A stretch of 13,792 bases of DNA from Rhodobiaceae bacterium (GTDB lineage: Bacteria > Pseudomonadota > Alphaproteobacteria > Rhizobiales > TMED25). Positions 13,769-13,792 of the stretch are shown piece by piece. Position numbers and translations under genes: made by a program. Under the pieces are notes generated by a model that had not been told where the DNA came from, made no database searches, and worked only from the letters and a program-made list of their open reading frames with translations. Position 1 is the first letter of the stretch, and every line of letters begins with the position of its first letter. The stretch covers positions 1-13,792 of the forward strand of contig PAHC01000018.1 in the NCBI GenBank assembly GCA_002704755.1. Direction: 5' to 3'.

Positions 13769-13792
13769 ATTTTTAAGTAATGTTTATTTTGG

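Noticed and set aside
13701..13792. Open frame from ATG 13701 to the right edge, as a possible gene start
   Set aside because: It runs through the leader hairpin and the intrinsic terminator with its T run, has no ribosome site, and overlaps the better leader peptide in another frame.
1..13792. tRNA genes, CRISPR arrays, insertion sequences and prophage genes
   Set aside because: None was seen. The only tRNA-like structure is the tmRNA, and no repeats of array or transposon type were noticed.

Overview
The window is low in GC (roughly one third) and gene-dense. It looks like a chromosomal segment of an alphaproteobacterium, probably a streamlined, low-GC (perhaps marine) lineage. The best evidence is a circularly permuted two-piece tmRNA gene whose tag reads ANDNYAPVAVAA. 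Supporting evidence is an alphaproteobacterial SspB with a C-terminal ClpX-binding tail, an RHH_4-type ribbon-helix-helix protein beside fumC, and the gene order thyA-folA-hflK-hflC-DUF2065-degP/serB-miaA. The species cannot be named from the sequence alone.

Layout: positions 1-220 are AT-rich, with a possible 5' end of a leftward gene and a small palindromic cluster. Two small unrecognised rightward proteins follow (221-400 and 448-660). A long leftward block then runs, in transcription order, ssrA (permuted tmRNA, 6640-6169), sspB, fumC, an RHH protein, uvrD and prmA (ending at 747). From a divergent control region near 6640-6732 a rightward block runs thyA-folA, then hflK-hflC-DUF2065, then degP. 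serB converges on degP with a 4-base overlap. miaA diverges from serB across only 28 bases. The right edge (13614-13774) is an attenuator-like leader: promoter, a 15-residue Leu/Val/Ile-rich leader peptide, a hairpin and a strong intrinsic terminator. The regulated branched-chain amino-acid gene (ilvB is expected) would lie just outside the window.

Function: several genes belong to protein quality control. tmRNA tags stalled nascent chains and SspB delivers tagged chains to ClpXP. HflK/HflC control the membrane protease FtsH, and DegP handles periplasmic misfolded proteins. thyA-folA form the dTMP/tetrahydrofolate pair. The other genes are housekeeping: fumarase, UvrD helicase, L11 methyltransferase, phosphoserine phosphatase and tRNA dimethylallyltransferase.

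Most unusual feature: the intervening segment of the permuted ssrA gene, between the CCA end of the acceptor piece and the first base of the coding piece, is about 184 nt long. It is almost filled by a 49-codon ORF for a single-pass membrane protein, with its own Shine-Dalgarno sequence. A perfect 10-bp inverted repeat at its two ends would prolong the tmRNA acceptor stem in the precursor. I do not know of a description of such an arrangement.
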